Below, piece by piece: positions 13,201 through 26,928 of a stretch of 64,000 nucleotides of DNA. The position numbers and the translations under genes are program-made. Each line of letters starts with the position of its first letter. Positions within the stretch are counted from its first letter, which is position 1. This stretch comes from Stramonita haemastoma (taxonomy: Eukaryota > Mollusca > Gastropoda > Neogastropoda > Muricidae), in contig CM060320.1 of assembly GCA_030674155.1 (NCBI GenBank), positions 25,779,775-25,843,774 of the forward strand. The letters are read 5' to 3'. The notes under the pieces are model-generated. The model was not told where the DNA came from, made no database searches, and was given only the letters and a program-made list of their open reading frames with translations.

Positions 13201-16200
13201 TTCGGTATGGAGAGCTGCTTCAGAAATCCAACGCCTCTGAAACGGTAGACGCTGCCTCTTTCCACGAACTGAAAGACGAGAAAGAGAGGATTGTCAGCAA
13301 ACAGGAAGACCTCCAACACGAGATCCAGAACCGGGAAGCGAAACTGTCCGCAGCCACGGACAAGGTGAAGGAGATGGAGAGCGTGTTGGCCTCCAAGGAG
13401 AGCGAGGTGATGGCGCTGAAGAAGCAGGTGGACAGCCTGCACTTCCAGCTGCACAGCCTGAGGAATGAGACAGCCGACCTCAAGCAGGACAGGCAGGCCG
13501 CGGAGGAGAAGCACCGGGAGGGGCAGGAGCAGGGCCAGGCGCTGAAGGACCTCAACAGCCAGCTAACCCTGTCCGTCAGGGAGAAGGAGTTTGAGGTGGC
13601 CTCTCTGCACGAGCGCCTCCAGAAACTGACAGCTCTTGTGTCGGAGCAGCAGGGGGAGAAGACTCAGGTGACTCAACTGCTGAGGGAACAGGAGGAGGCC
13701 TCGGGACTGAGGGCGGGGCTTCAGCAGGAGGTGGACCAGCTGACCCTGACCTTGAAACAGAAGCACCAGCAGTTAAACGAAATCCATGCTGAGGTGAGTG
13801 CGGGGTCACCCTGCTTTTCTAAAGCAACACATCACAGGTTGTATTTTGATTATTGAGGCTCCTTTAGCATCAGAAGTGAAATGATTGAAATCAACTGAAG
13901 GAAAAGCAAACAGAAAAGTTACTCCTCTATGTATTGTTTTAGCAGAGGACTGAACAAGAGATGTACTTGTCAACAATGGCATTAAAGACAGTTATCATGG
14001 TAAAAAAAAAAAAAAAAGTTCTTGTGCTTGAAGAGATGTTGTCGATTGTCATCAACCGACACATGATCTGCAGTGAGGTGATATAGAATTTAAAGTTTAA
14101 CTTTTCTCCCTCTCCTTTTATTGAGGACAGTAAAGGAGATAATATGGAAGAATGAAGTCACTACTTTTCTCAATGCTCTAGACTCTTCATACTTGTTATC
14201 ATATACTTTTTTCCTCCAGAAGTTTAACACTGGCTCCAAATTTATTCCCCTGCAAGTCCTGATGGACTGTCAAAACTGATTTTCAGAAACATTTTATCCA
14301 ATCCACTGACAAACTGGTTGTAATGGAAAGCGCCCAAAATCTGAGAAGTGTATTTTTCAAGGTAAGCTTTAGAAAAGTCAGATGAGCAATTGTTTAATCC
14401 ACACTTAGATTACAGCAAAATCTATGAATATGTGTAAAGTAGACTTTGAGGAATGGAGGTTGTAAGTTAACAATGCACAGCGCAGAAATATTTATAAATG
14501 AGCCCACTATTTAATATTAGACTCAAACCATTTATTCATTTCAACTTCTGAACAGATGTAATTTAGTGTCAGATGACTGATAACATTGTGGTGTATATGT
14601 ATTGCAGAACTTGCGACTGAAGGAGAAGGAGCAGAAGTGAGTCGAGAGCTGGACCGTCTGCGAACACACCTGCTGCAGATCGAGGAGGGGTATACCCGCG
14701 AGGCCCTGGAGGCGGAGGAGAGGGAGAAAGAGTTGAGGAACAGGCTGGCCCACGCCGAGGAGCAGCTGTCTGCCACTGCCTCCCAGGTCCAGTCTGCCAG
14801 GTGGGTGTACTGTAGTTATGGTATGGAGATGGGGGGGTTTGGGTGCAAGGTGTCTGTGTAAACGTTGGTACCATCCGTGAAAATAGAAACTCTTGTTTGT
14901 AAGTTTTTTTTATTTAACTTGAGAGAGTGGTGAAATAGAAAAGTGGTAAGTCTGTGAGAATCTCTGGAATACAGCACAAGCATATTGAAATACTTTGTTT
15001 TTTTTCCTTCTTCTTCTATTGATGTCGGTATTCATATGTACTACCTAACTAGCATCAAATGAAAAAAACAAACCAATCCTTTCATCAAGTATGAGACAGT
15101 TAAAGGCAGCAAAACTGTCTTTGATTTTTTTTAAAAATGATCATATTCCTTTTACTTTCATTTGCATTGGTGTGGGAGTTGTAGGAGCACAATTTGTGCC
15201 TCATTAAAGCCATGTTTCTTTTTCATTTTAATGCTGACGTCATGTCATGCTCTGCAAGTATTGAGTTGTATATGATAATCAGAACAGTTTTGTAGACACT
15301 GTTTCATATCTATATGACATAAAGCTATCCACATTTCATTGGAAACATGTTGATTTTTAACTACTTGAATAATTGTAGTGTGCAATGCTTGGCTGCCAGC
15401 AGAGATTGAAAGGAAGTGGATTGCATTTCATACACCTGATTTATCCCTGAAGTCAGAATACAGCTACCTTATAATGGTGGGCAAAAATGGTCACATACAG
15501 AAAAATCTCACCATTAGTGAACCTTGGAGCTCTAGTAGAGGAAATACCCCCCCCCCCCCCCCCCCCCCACAAAAAAAAAACCAATAACAAACAAAAAGAC
15601 AAAACACAAAACCCTTACCTGGAAAAAAAAACCAACACCTGAATACTGAAACCTTTTTCTGCACGGTGTTGCAGCCACCAGGCCAGCCAGCATGTGGAGA
15701 GCCTGCAGCAGCAGCTGCACAACGTGGCCTCACAGCGGGATGCAGCGTACATGCAGGTGGCCAGCCTGCAGGACCAGAGCCAGCAATACGCCGCCTCTCT
15801 GTCCAACCTGCAGCTGGTGCTGGAGCAGTTCCAGAGAGGTCAGTGCATAGTCGCACACTTTTAACACGAGTTTTGAAGTGTGATGAGGCGACAGCCCCGA
15901 TATGGATACGTTTAAAAAAAAAAAATTCTTTATTATATGTAAAATATGTTGGACCGTGAATAGGTATTAATATGTTGAACACCTCCTTGGAGTCCTTAGA
16001 GCGAAAGTGATAACCAAATATCTAACACCATGTAAAAACCATCTTTGTCATAGGTAAACATTGCTGGTAGGTTGGGCTTAATAGCAGGTAAAAAAAAAGC
16101 ATAAACGCTTATCACTTGACTGGAAAGATGCTAGATAAAGACTATTGCAATTCTCTTTTGGCTGGTCTGCCAGCATCATCCATCCACTCCCTTCAACGCA

Positions 16201-17146
16201 TACAAAACTCTGCAGCTCGTCTGGTCCTCAGAAAGAAAAAATCTGAGCACATAACCCCTCTCTTGCAATCTCTTCATTGGCTGCCCGTACCACAGAGAGT
16301 AAACTACAAGATCAATACCCTCTGTTACAAATGTCTCCACAATACTGCACCCTCCTACCTCTGTGAATGTCTTCACTTGTACACACCTTCTCGCTCCCTC
16401 CACTCCTCGGCAGATACTTTGTCCCTAAGAACACCCAGATTCAACCTATCTACCGTTGGCCGCCGCTCTTTCTCTGTTTCTGGTCCATCGATGTGGAACG
16501 ACCTTCCTCTCTCCCTCCGACAAAAGCCTACTTATGACACTTTTAAATCCAACCTCAAGACACACTTATTTCAAACCTAAGTTTTTCTCCTTCCGCTTCC
16601 ATCTCTTACCTGTCCCTGCCTTCAACATCCACCTGCCAAAGTGCATAACGTTTGTAGGTGTGTGTGCGTGCGCGCGCGTGCTGCGTGCATGCGTGTGTGC
16701 ATGCGTGTGTGTGTGTGTGTGTATGTGTGTGTGTACATTTGAATTTGTCAAAACTGTAAATAGTTGCTGATTGTGTGTCGTGTAGGTCGAATGAAAGCGC
16801 TTTGATTTGTTTTTGCAAGATTTAGCGCTAAACAAATTCCATGTATTGCCGCCGCTGTGGCCTAGTGGTTAGGGCGTTGTACTCGTAATCTAAAGGTTGC
16901 GGGTTCGATCCCAGCTATTCCGCTATGGCGTTGTGCCCTTGGAAAAGGCACTTTACGGCTATTTTCTCACCCCACCCAGGTGTAAAAGGGGTACCAACCT
17001 TGTGTTGGGGGTTAACCCTGCGATAGACTGGCGTCCTATCCAGGGGGGGAGTCTATGACTCTCAGTCGCTTAACGCCACAGAAACCGGGATAAGCACCGG
17101 CCTGATGAGCCTTATGGCTCGGGACAGACTTTAACTTAAATTCCAT

Positions 17147-17178
<32 letters not shown>

Positions 17179-20100
17179 TTGTTTTAAAGAAACCTTAAGA
17201 CTGATCAACATTTCTCCAACAGAAAAACATTCAAACAGTATGTGATGTGGACTTTGTTTGATCCCAACAGAGAAAGACTCGCTGGTGGCTTCAGAGACGG
17301 AACGCTATCAGCAGGAGTGTCAGAAGCTGAAAGAACACAGAGCCAAATTGGAGAAGGAACTTCAGCAAACAAAGGTAGGTCACCATTTTCATTTGTACTT
17401 TTTTTTTGTCCACGTCAAATTTTATATACTGCACACAGTTGGTTGTTTGATGTGTGGACATTTATTGGAAGCTCTCCTTCTCTCTTCCTGTATCTTTCTG
17501 TAAAGCCGTTGGGGCACTGCACTGAATTGAAATTCAGGCCGTCTCCTTCTCTCCTCCCGTATCTTTCTGTAAAGCCGTTGGGGCACTGCACTGAATTGAA
17601 ATTCAGGCCGTGTCCTTCTCTCCTCCCGTATCATTCTGTAAAGCTGTTGGGGCACTGCACTGAATTGAAATTCAGGTGCTGTCTCAGACTAAGATGAACC
17701 TGGAGGAGCCCATCCCTCTCCAGGTACAAGCTGCATGCTGGGTGTATTTGTATTTCCATAACCCATTGAACTCTGACATGGATTACAGGATCTGTTAACT
17801 TGCTTGTTTTATTTCTGTAAGAAATATATATATATATATATATACATGAAAGGAACTATAGCATGTGCAGGTCTGCAGGTCTTCCCTCCTGTCCTGTCAT
17901 GCATCTTCTTTCTGCTAAATGCTGATGTTGAATTAGTGGAAATTTGTAATTTTATTTACAGTGGAAATTCAGTGATTGGATTTTTAGCTCTAATCACAAA
18001 TTGTTCACGCACAAACACAACAAATGCAATGGAGTTGAGGGCTACAAAATATTTCACGCATGTCACATGCTTGCCTCTGAATCAAGGTATGAGGAACAAT
18101 TCAGGAAAATGATGTCATGACTCGTAAAGATTTTGTTTTGGGAACAGTGTTCCGCTATTGTGTGTTGATGAACATTGAACATTTTGTGGTTTTGTGTTCC
18201 CATGTGGCATGTGGATAAACGTGAGGCCATTTTTACTGTATGTTGATGAACATTGAACATTTTTGGTTTTGTGTTCCATGTGGCATGTGGATAAACGTGA
18301 GGCCATTTTTACTGTATGTTGATGAACATTGAACATTTTGTGTTCCCATGTGGCATGTGGATAAACGTGAGGCCATTTTTACTGTATGTTGATGAACATT
18401 GAACATTTGTGGTTTTGTGTTCCCATGTGGCATGTGGATAAACGTGAGGCCATTTTTACTGTATGTTGATGAACATTGAACATTTTGTGTTCCCATGTGG
18501 CATGTGGATAAACGTGAGGCCATTTTTACTGTATGTTGATGAACATTGAACATTTGTGGTTTTGTGTTCCCATGTGGCATGTGGATAAACGTGAGGCCAT
18601 TTTTACTGTATGTTGATGAACATTGAACATTTTGTGGTTTTGTGTTCCCATGTGGCATGTGGATAAACGTGAGGCCATTTTTACTGTATGTTGATGAACA
18701 TTGAACATTTTGTGGTTTTGTGTTCCCATGTGGCATGTGGATAAACGTGAGGCCATTTTTACTGTATGTTGATGAACATTGAACATTTTGTGGTTTTGTG
18801 TTCCCATGTGGCATGTGGATAAACATGAGGCCATTTTTACTGTATGTTGATGAACATTGAACATTTTGTGGTTTTGTGTTCCCATGTGGCATGTGGATAA
18901 ACGTGAGGCCATTTTTACTGTATGTTGATGAACATTGAACATTTTGTGGTTTTGTGTTCACATGTGGCATGTGGATAAACATGAGGCCATTTTTACTGTA
19001 TGTTGATGAACATTGAACATTTTGTGGTTTTGTGTTCCCATGTGGCATGTGGATAAACGTGAGGCCATTTTTACTGTATGTTGATGAACATTGAACATTT
19101 TGTGGTTTTGTGTTCCCATGTGGCATGTGGATAAACGTGAGGCCATTTTTACTGTATGTTGATGAACATTGAACATTTTGTGGTTTTGTGTTCCCATGTG
19201 GCATGTGGATAAACGTGAGGCCATTTTTACTGTATGTTGATGAACATTGAACATTTTGTGTTCCCATGTGGCATGTGGATAAACGTGAGGCCATTTTTAC
19301 TGTGTGTTGATGAACATTGAACATTTTGTGTTCCCATGTGGTATGTGGATAAACGTGAGGCCATTTTTACTGTATGTTGATGAACATTGAACATTTTGTG
19401 TTCCCATGTGGTATGTGGAATAAACATGATGACCATTTTTACTATTGTCCTCATGCTGGAACTGGAGGAAGCTGCTGGACGGTTTGGGCAAGCGGCTTCA
19501 CGCTTGAGTGAACAGCTCGACCGCAAAGAAGAAGCTTTGCAAGCTCTACGTGAGGAAGGTAAGTTGTAGCTACAGCTCCTTTCTTTCTTTTTTCTGTTCT
19601 CTGTCTGCTTGTGTTTCTGTAACCACCACCAAAGAATGTTGCGTCTTTATGTACGCACAAATGATGAGCACAGAGATGGTGTATAGTGTAACACGACTGA
19701 GGTGCAGACAATTTTGTTTTCAGTAAGTGTTCCCTGCTAAAGATATATAAGCAGCCAAAATAAATGTTTTGCGTTTTATATATTTTCTGGATTTTTTTTT
19801 TTTTTTACAAGAAAACGGGAAATAATTTGAGTAGTGGTCAATCTGATTTATAAGAATCCCTTATTTTCAGGTCACTTGCATTATAAAATATCAAATCTAT
19901 GAATTGAATTGCTCTCTGCAAACATGTTATCGGTAACTTATTGAATAAAGTTAAATACATTTTAGGTTATAACTCATTTTTAGACAGGTTAATATGATTT
20001 ACTCCATAAACTTGTTGTAGCAAGATTTTTGCAATCACTTGTACTGATTAGGGAAAGGAGGAGGCCACTTCATGTGGTCTGCGTACAATGCTAGCACTAC

Positions 20101-23100
20101 TTTTAAAGAAGGATCTGGAAATATCTTGTTTGACTGAAGTAAGGATATGTAGTTTGGCTTGTTTGCTTAATTTCTTTTTAGAAAAGACGCTATGGTAATA
20201 TTCTTTGAGTAACTGAGCCTTAGATTGACCACAGATTTCCAGTGGTTGTGAACAGTCTTGTTGAATTTATGACCAGATTTCTATATCCTCATATCCTCAG
20301 TAACTCTCTTCTTTTTGCACTATTTCATGTTGGCTTACTGCTTCTGTCTTTGCCTAGCCTTTGTGTGGTGGGCAGCTGTGAAGCATGCATGTGTGTGTTC
20401 TTACCTGTTTTCTTTTCATCAAGCAGGATTTCTCTTTCTTACCTCCAAACTTTGGCTGTTTTCTTGAAAAAAAAAAACCCACTCAGATTTGTGTATACTT
20501 GTATTTCTTTTCTCCTTTGCTTTTTGTTGGACTGTTTTTCTTGCATTTATTGGAGAGCTGCTTACTGCCCAGTTGATGCTGTTTGTCTCTGCCCGCATCA
20601 GGCGGCTTGCCTGTCTTTAGGTTGCTTCTTTGCATTTTTCATGGCTTTTGAGTGCGTCGCCAGACAGCTGAGGACTGCTGGTGGCTCATGACTCAAGTTT
20701 TCATTCACACACAGTAGCATTTGCGCTTAGCTGGCATAGCTTTCAGCTCTTTGTGGGGTTTTTTTCTCTAAAGAATGGAAACAGAAGAGAGACATTGTTC
20801 TCGGCAAAGTTGTCACAATACTTGAGACCAATCTTTTTTTGTATGTGAAAAAATATAGAGAGCCAATTTTTAACAAATTGACTGCAGTTTTTGCTGATGT
20901 CTACTTTGCATCAGTGATCCGAAGGCTTTTTGGAGTGTCCTCAAGGGCGGGGATCATGATGTTGATGAAGGCGTACAAAAGCAAAGGCACAGAAGCGGAG
21001 AAAGAGATAGTGGTGGTGGAATTGGAAGAAGGGCCCACAGCCGTAATATCAGCTGGTAATCCTGAGATGGCGAAGCTCAGGAGACTGGCTGGTATGCTGG
21101 GTGTGGCGTCCTTTCTCAGCCGGGCAGACAGCTCTCCTCCCTCCCTCCCTCCCTCCCTCACTCCTCCCTTGCCTCTTGGTCTTTCTCAACCACCCCTCCC
21201 TTAGTCGTGTATCTCCTAGTGGTCTTTGTACACAAACTGCTGGCATGAGTATACTCTATACCACTGGTGTGTATGGCTACTTCTGTACTCTTTGTACCAC
21301 TTCTATGTCTCCTACTGCCTATTATTATTATTCTGTCTCCCAATGATATATATATGTATATATATATATTGCACTGATTTGTACCTGTCCATAAGGTAGT
21401 ATTTTTATTCAGAGAATTTACTGATGCATCAGGCTTCGGCATATTCTCTTCTTCATGCTTTCTCTTTCTTTGACAGTGAAATCTCTCCAGCTGGCTAGTG
21501 TTGTCACCTGTATCATGTGAAGAGTATTCCCTCTGTGTGTTTACATGGCTGCAATGTACAGCAGTTTGATCTTATGGCGCCTGTTTCCCCTGCAATGGTG
21601 ATATCTGTCTGTACAGGGGATGGGGGTGTATGATGCTTTTGCATATGGTCCAGGAGTTTGGAGCACGCAGTTTTTTCACTGGATAAGTGACTGCACTGTA
21701 GTTGGGCTTTAACTTAAGTGTTGTTATGTTATCATCATCAGCAAAGAGACAAAAGCAGAAGATACTTTTTCTCTCTTTTGGAAACTTTTCTTTTCCTGGT
21801 CCAGACCAGTTTTCGTTTGGGTTACATCTACTGAGGCTGTAGTGATTGTATGTATTATATGTATTAGGGGTTGTTAGTTTTTATACTTGGAGCCTTAGCC
21901 ATGCTGTTATATTTGTTGTATCGTCTTCTTTTGCAGACTCATCTTCACTGTTGGGTGTTCCAGAAGATGAATTTCTCTGTTCTTTTCTTATGCAGTGAAA
22001 CTCCTGTTATGCACTGAGCTTGTTTTGATCTGGTTGTATTTTTGTTGTTTTTTTACCAACATCATCATGGACTTTCTTTCAGGGCAGAGTTGACAAGATC
22101 GTGGGTTGTTAGTTATATTACTCAGAATTGTATCATAAGTTGCGTGTATTCTAGTGATGCTTTGCTTATATGTACAGTAGAACAGTTAGGTCATGTGAAC
22201 CTTTGAAGGTACATTGTCATCCAGTCTTTTCTGTAAAGAAAGGCAACTTTTGATCTAGATCAAGATGGTGTTGATGCAACTTGCTTTGAACTGTGCTTAG
22301 CTTGATTTTTTTATTGCACTTTGGTTTTGCTTTTTAAGAAAAAAAAAGCTTTTTGTTGACATCTTTGAAAACTGGCTATGGGAAAGAAACCATACTAAAA
22401 AAGACACTTGCAGTGTTGCATGGTGTTGACTAAACTTTTCTGTCTTGTTTCCACTTAGACCTAGAAGTAGAGAACAATTTAACATGCATAGCTGCATCAA
22501 GGATAATAGCTTAGTAGCTGTGTTCATCTCTGTGTGTTTTATGTGTGTTGTGGTGTTCCTTGTTTTTGTGTACAAAGCTTCTTCCTCCACCCCTTTATCC
22601 ACTCTTTATAGGCTAAGATTTGATTAATGAGATGGGCTGTTATTTCTTCCTAAATTGATGATTACAATACACAAAAAAGGGGAAAATTCTCTCTTTTTGG
22701 GGGGATAGTTGCATGTCATAACAAATTTTCTGATCTAAGATTATGTACTTTTTAAAGATAGTTTTCCATATGTAAAGCCATGACATTTTGTTTTGCTGTG
22801 GAGGTGTGATACCAGAAAAGTAAAAGTATTTACCTCCAGTTTTCATACACTGTGCTATTTTTAAGCAAGGTGTATGTTTGTACAAGTCATAGGACACACA
22901 ATGTGGTTAGGAAGCTTGGGAAGGAGTCAGTGACAGGATGAACCAGGGCCCTGCTATAGTAGAGAGAGATCTGGCAGCTGACTGACTCCTCCCCCACAGA
23001 AAAGGACAGGAAGAGTAGAAAGGATCATTCTAAGAAACGCGTTCATTGTGCATGCAACGTGGAAGTTGTGTTGGTGTTTATATAATCTCAGCTGGTAATT

Positions 23101-26100
23101 CTGGGAAATGAGCTGCAACTCCAAGTTACTAGCTGAGATTGTGTAAATGTCTGAATGTGATCACCTGGCTGTTCGTGTACCCACGCTTTGGTTGTTGCTG
23201 ACATTATGAATTAACCTCGGCTGTCTGTCTGTGTCTGTGTCTAACCTACCGCACAGCTGACAAGACTAATCTCTGAAAATGTGGGCTGGCAGTTTTTCAG
23301 CTTTCTTTTTGGTTTTGCTTCTCCCATTTGCTTTGCTGAGGGACTCATCACCAATGCTTTGTGGCTTAGTTTGGACTCTGTAGTTTGTTTTGCACACTTT
23401 TAGTTTTTGTCTTTCATTTTGTTTGTTCACTCAGTTAAGGAGGGGTGGAATGGTTGCAGGCATAGAAGATACTGTCATGCCATCAGGTAACAGTCTATGA
23501 CGAGAATCTATAGCTGTTTTTACAGCAGTATCTGTAGAATTTCTTCTTTCCTACAAATATGGCAAACTGCTGATTTCACATTTAGTCAGAGGCCTCAGCT
23601 TTTCATTCAAACTGAAACAAAAGAAAAACTGTGTGGCTACCTCCAGGGTGACTGATACTGGTCAGTTTGAAAAGACATTTTGTACAGGGCTCACCTGTCT
23701 TGAAATAAATGGGTTTGGTAGTTGCTTTGGGTCAGTGTAGAATGCCTAGTTATGCTTTGCCTCATTGCTGATGCTGATTGTGATAGTCTTGTGGGGCCTG
23801 TGGTTATCTGTGGAAAATAATGCAGTGGCACAATGCTTCAGGGTCTGTTTGTTTTGGTAAAGGTGATGCCATCCCTAGTTCACTTATTATTTTGAGAGAA
23901 TGGAAGATAGGAGAGAAAGGAAGACTTGCTTTTGGGAAAGTTTACTTTGCTTGTCACCTATGGCTTTCATCATTTACAAGAGAAAAGCTTATTTTTCATC
24001 CTTTTCTTATATTTGCTGCTTTTCTTTATTTTAATTTTTTTCATTATCTTTGTGTTTTTTGTTTTGTTTTTTTTTGCTGCTCTGCACTATCAGATGATAT
24101 CTTGCTTTCAAGCCATGATTGAGTTTTGTTTTTCATTCCTCAGTAGATAAAGACTTTATATTCTTTACGAGAAAATGGCTTAATTTTTCTTTCATTCTTC
24201 TTTCATTTCTTTTATCAGGATGTAGTTTCCTAGTTCTGTCTTTTTCTCTCTATTTTTGGATACCAGCTTCCTGTTGTTTGATAGTCAGACCTGCTCATTT
24301 TCTGAAACAGTGATGTATGTATTATCAGCTAAAGAAAGACGTGATCTTACACTAAGTCTGCTTGTAGTGCCCTCAGTCGAAAGATGGCCTTCGTGAAAAG
24401 GTGTTGCAAACTTACGAACATATTTGGAGGTTTCATGTTCACTGGATTTATGGCATGGCACTGGTAGGGGTATCTTGATGTGAAGGTTTATGATGGACTT
24501 CTCGCTGTACAGGGTTTAGTAGGAAGTGTTTTCAGCACCATGTATTGTAGGTTGGAAAGCCTGTTTGTTTCTGGTTAGAACTGCTGTGGTGGACTAGAGT
24601 GGACCTGGTTAGGAGCGTCTGTGTTTGTTGGTCAGACTGACGTTCATTTGCTAAGTTTCCTTTTTGTCCCCTGCATTTTCCACAGCCACCTGCCATGTTT
24701 TGACATGGATTTCTATCATCAGTTTTCTGCTGTAGGACTTGGCCTGAGTGACTGTGTTGCCAAAGCACACTTTTCATTATGACATGAGGCAAGCTTTGTT
24801 TGAGTCACACTCTGAAAGGAGCAAGCTGTTCTTGTATTGTGGGTTGCAATGATTACTTGTGTGGAGGATTGGCTATTGCGTTCAGCCGTTGACCTGACTA
24901 GGTATGTAGATAGCGTTTCCCTGACTTGGCATGTGCATGTGTGGATGGTGAGGCTGTGAGTATTACATCAGGTACTGAGGTAGAGGACTGCTCCGTACCT
25001 GTCGTGATATTCCCAGGCTTCCATCTCTTGTCAGCATCGTGGTGCATTCTGGACCCCTAACACCCACCTGCCTGCCCATCTGCCCGTCTGTCTGTCTGTC
25101 TGCCTGCCTGCCTGCCTCCACACTCCTCACATGGGGGGTAATGGCAGAGACACGAGGATTGACTGAATAATTATGTACAGTCAAGGAAATTGTGTGGGTT
25201 TTTTTTTTCCATTATCTTTGCTGAGAAGTGTTTGTCTAGGATTCTGTTGTATTGCAGTGTTATGTGAATGTTGTGATGTGCATGTCATGGTGTGTTTACT
25301 TTGTGTTTGGTTTCCTTCTTCTTTTAAATAGTACGAGTTATATTTGTATTGCAATGTTGTATGAAGCACTGTATGTTGCATGTTTTGTGTTTGATTTGTT
25401 CTGAGACCATATGGATTATTATAACTATATCGCAGTTTAGTGTAAGGATTGTGTGCATGGTTTGTGTTTTGTTCTTTTTCATAATGCATTATTGTATTGT
25501 TGTCAGCAAATGACAAAGGCAAAAAAAAAATTGGAGAACATTAACTTTTTTCTTTATTTCTTTTTTCCTTTAAAGTCAAATGATTTTGTTTGATAGCAAG
25601 ACTGCTGTTCATTGCAAAAGCATCACTGTATCCTTTATGTAAAAAAATAGTTCAGATCTGGGGAAGTCCTTGTCTATGAGAACACTACTCCTACCCTTTT
25701 CAAATCCCCTTCTAGTAGTGAAAATTAAAATGTGAAAAAATTCATTTTGCCTATTATACATTTAATTTGGTTGTGGTGGGGAGAAAAGGTTCAGATATGA
25801 ACTAATGGGGAATGTGAGTAGTTAAGGTTACCATTGATTTTGTTGCTGTGTTTCTCAGTCCTGCACAGGGAGACATCTTTGAGGACAGCAGAGAGGAGAT
25901 CCACAAACTGAAGTCCAGCAAAGAAGCCAAAGTGGACAGGTAAGGAAGGCATTGGGCACAGATCTGCCTTGTGGAGAACTGATCCAAAAAATGAGTACAG
26001 TTAAACCTGCTTGCAAAGTACTCTAAGTCTTTTTTCATTGTTTATTCCTTATCCCATGCTGATTGCTAAGATGTAACCATTTTGAACAGAATATGCTAGA

Positions 26101-26896
26101 AAAACTGTATTATGTGGACTCCTTGCGAAGAACTCCAGTAGCATTGTAACAATGTCAGAGCCAGCTTCTTTTTTTTTGTTATAATGTTTTGTGCAGTAAA
26201 AGTTGTATATTTTTTTCTTTGGGTGAGCTCATCAAGGGAAAGAGTGTGGTTGAAGAATAATTCTTTAAAATCAGAAATTTATGCTAAAAAAAAAAAGGTT
26301 GAAATCAGAATAATAATGTAAATGTTTCAGTTTAGTCTTGCGGTGTGGTAATTTCTCATCATTTGCGACTTTCTTGGGGGGGTTTAAGGGGGGGGGGGGG
26401 GTTAAGGTATTCTTTTTAATTTGTATAAGAAAAGCACATGCTGTCTTGGATGGCGAGTACCAGTAAGTTGTTTTTTAACCTTGAAAATAGTCTGTGAGGA
26501 CTTCAGCCCAAAATTATGACTATATATGAAAATTGAGGCAATACAAAGAAGAAAAAAAACACCCTGAGAATTTCTTCTTGGAAGTTTTGAAGAAGAATTG
26601 AGGGTGTGTTGATTCTATGTAAAACAACCCTCGTGAACTTAAAATTTACATGCAGGATTAACCACAAGAGTCCATTAAAAAACAACAACAAACACTGCAA
26701 AATAGCAACAAGGGAAAAGGAAAAAAGGGTTGTGGCTGGTAGTTCTGTGAACCACAGTAGTGTTCACATGGTGAAGATGTATCCACAAATGTCTCCTCAG
26801 TAATAGAACCTGTGTGTGTGTGTGTTTTATTTATTTTTTATTTTATTCTTTTATATTGCGGATAATGGGATCAGCTTTCTGTGTGTGTTGTGTGTG

Positions 26897-26928
<32 letters not shown>

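Larger units (their letters stand above)
19559..25858 (+). other. TRIP11 6.3-kb intron l-m
   Basis: T-rich and nearly free of recognisable transposons. It holds the two weak candidate exons already listed. Two further good acceptors, after 21476 (ctttctttgacag) and 21936 (cttcttttgcag), are followed by short phase-1-compatible openings (the second reads DSSSLLGVPEDEFLCSFLMQ) that end in stops. Alternative last exons are possible but unsupported. Confidence 0.6.

Noticed and set aside
16116..16580. 155-codon open reading as a host gene
   Set aside because: Its content is the conserved C-terminal part of a LINE polyprotein; it is a 5'-truncated retroelement.
16848..16920. Functional tRNA gene
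   Set aside because: Box A and box B are present but the sequence continues as a SINE body with target-site duplication and no terminator. The same applies to heads at 31.7, 32.7, 50.9 and 52.1 kb.
18233..19324. 363-residue repetitive minus-strand open reading
   Set aside because: It is a by-product of a 78-bp minisatellite whose unit length is divisible by three. Several frames are open for the same reason.
18152..19440. CRISPR-like regular array
   Set aside because: Units are contiguous near-identical repeats with no variable spacers, in an animal intron.
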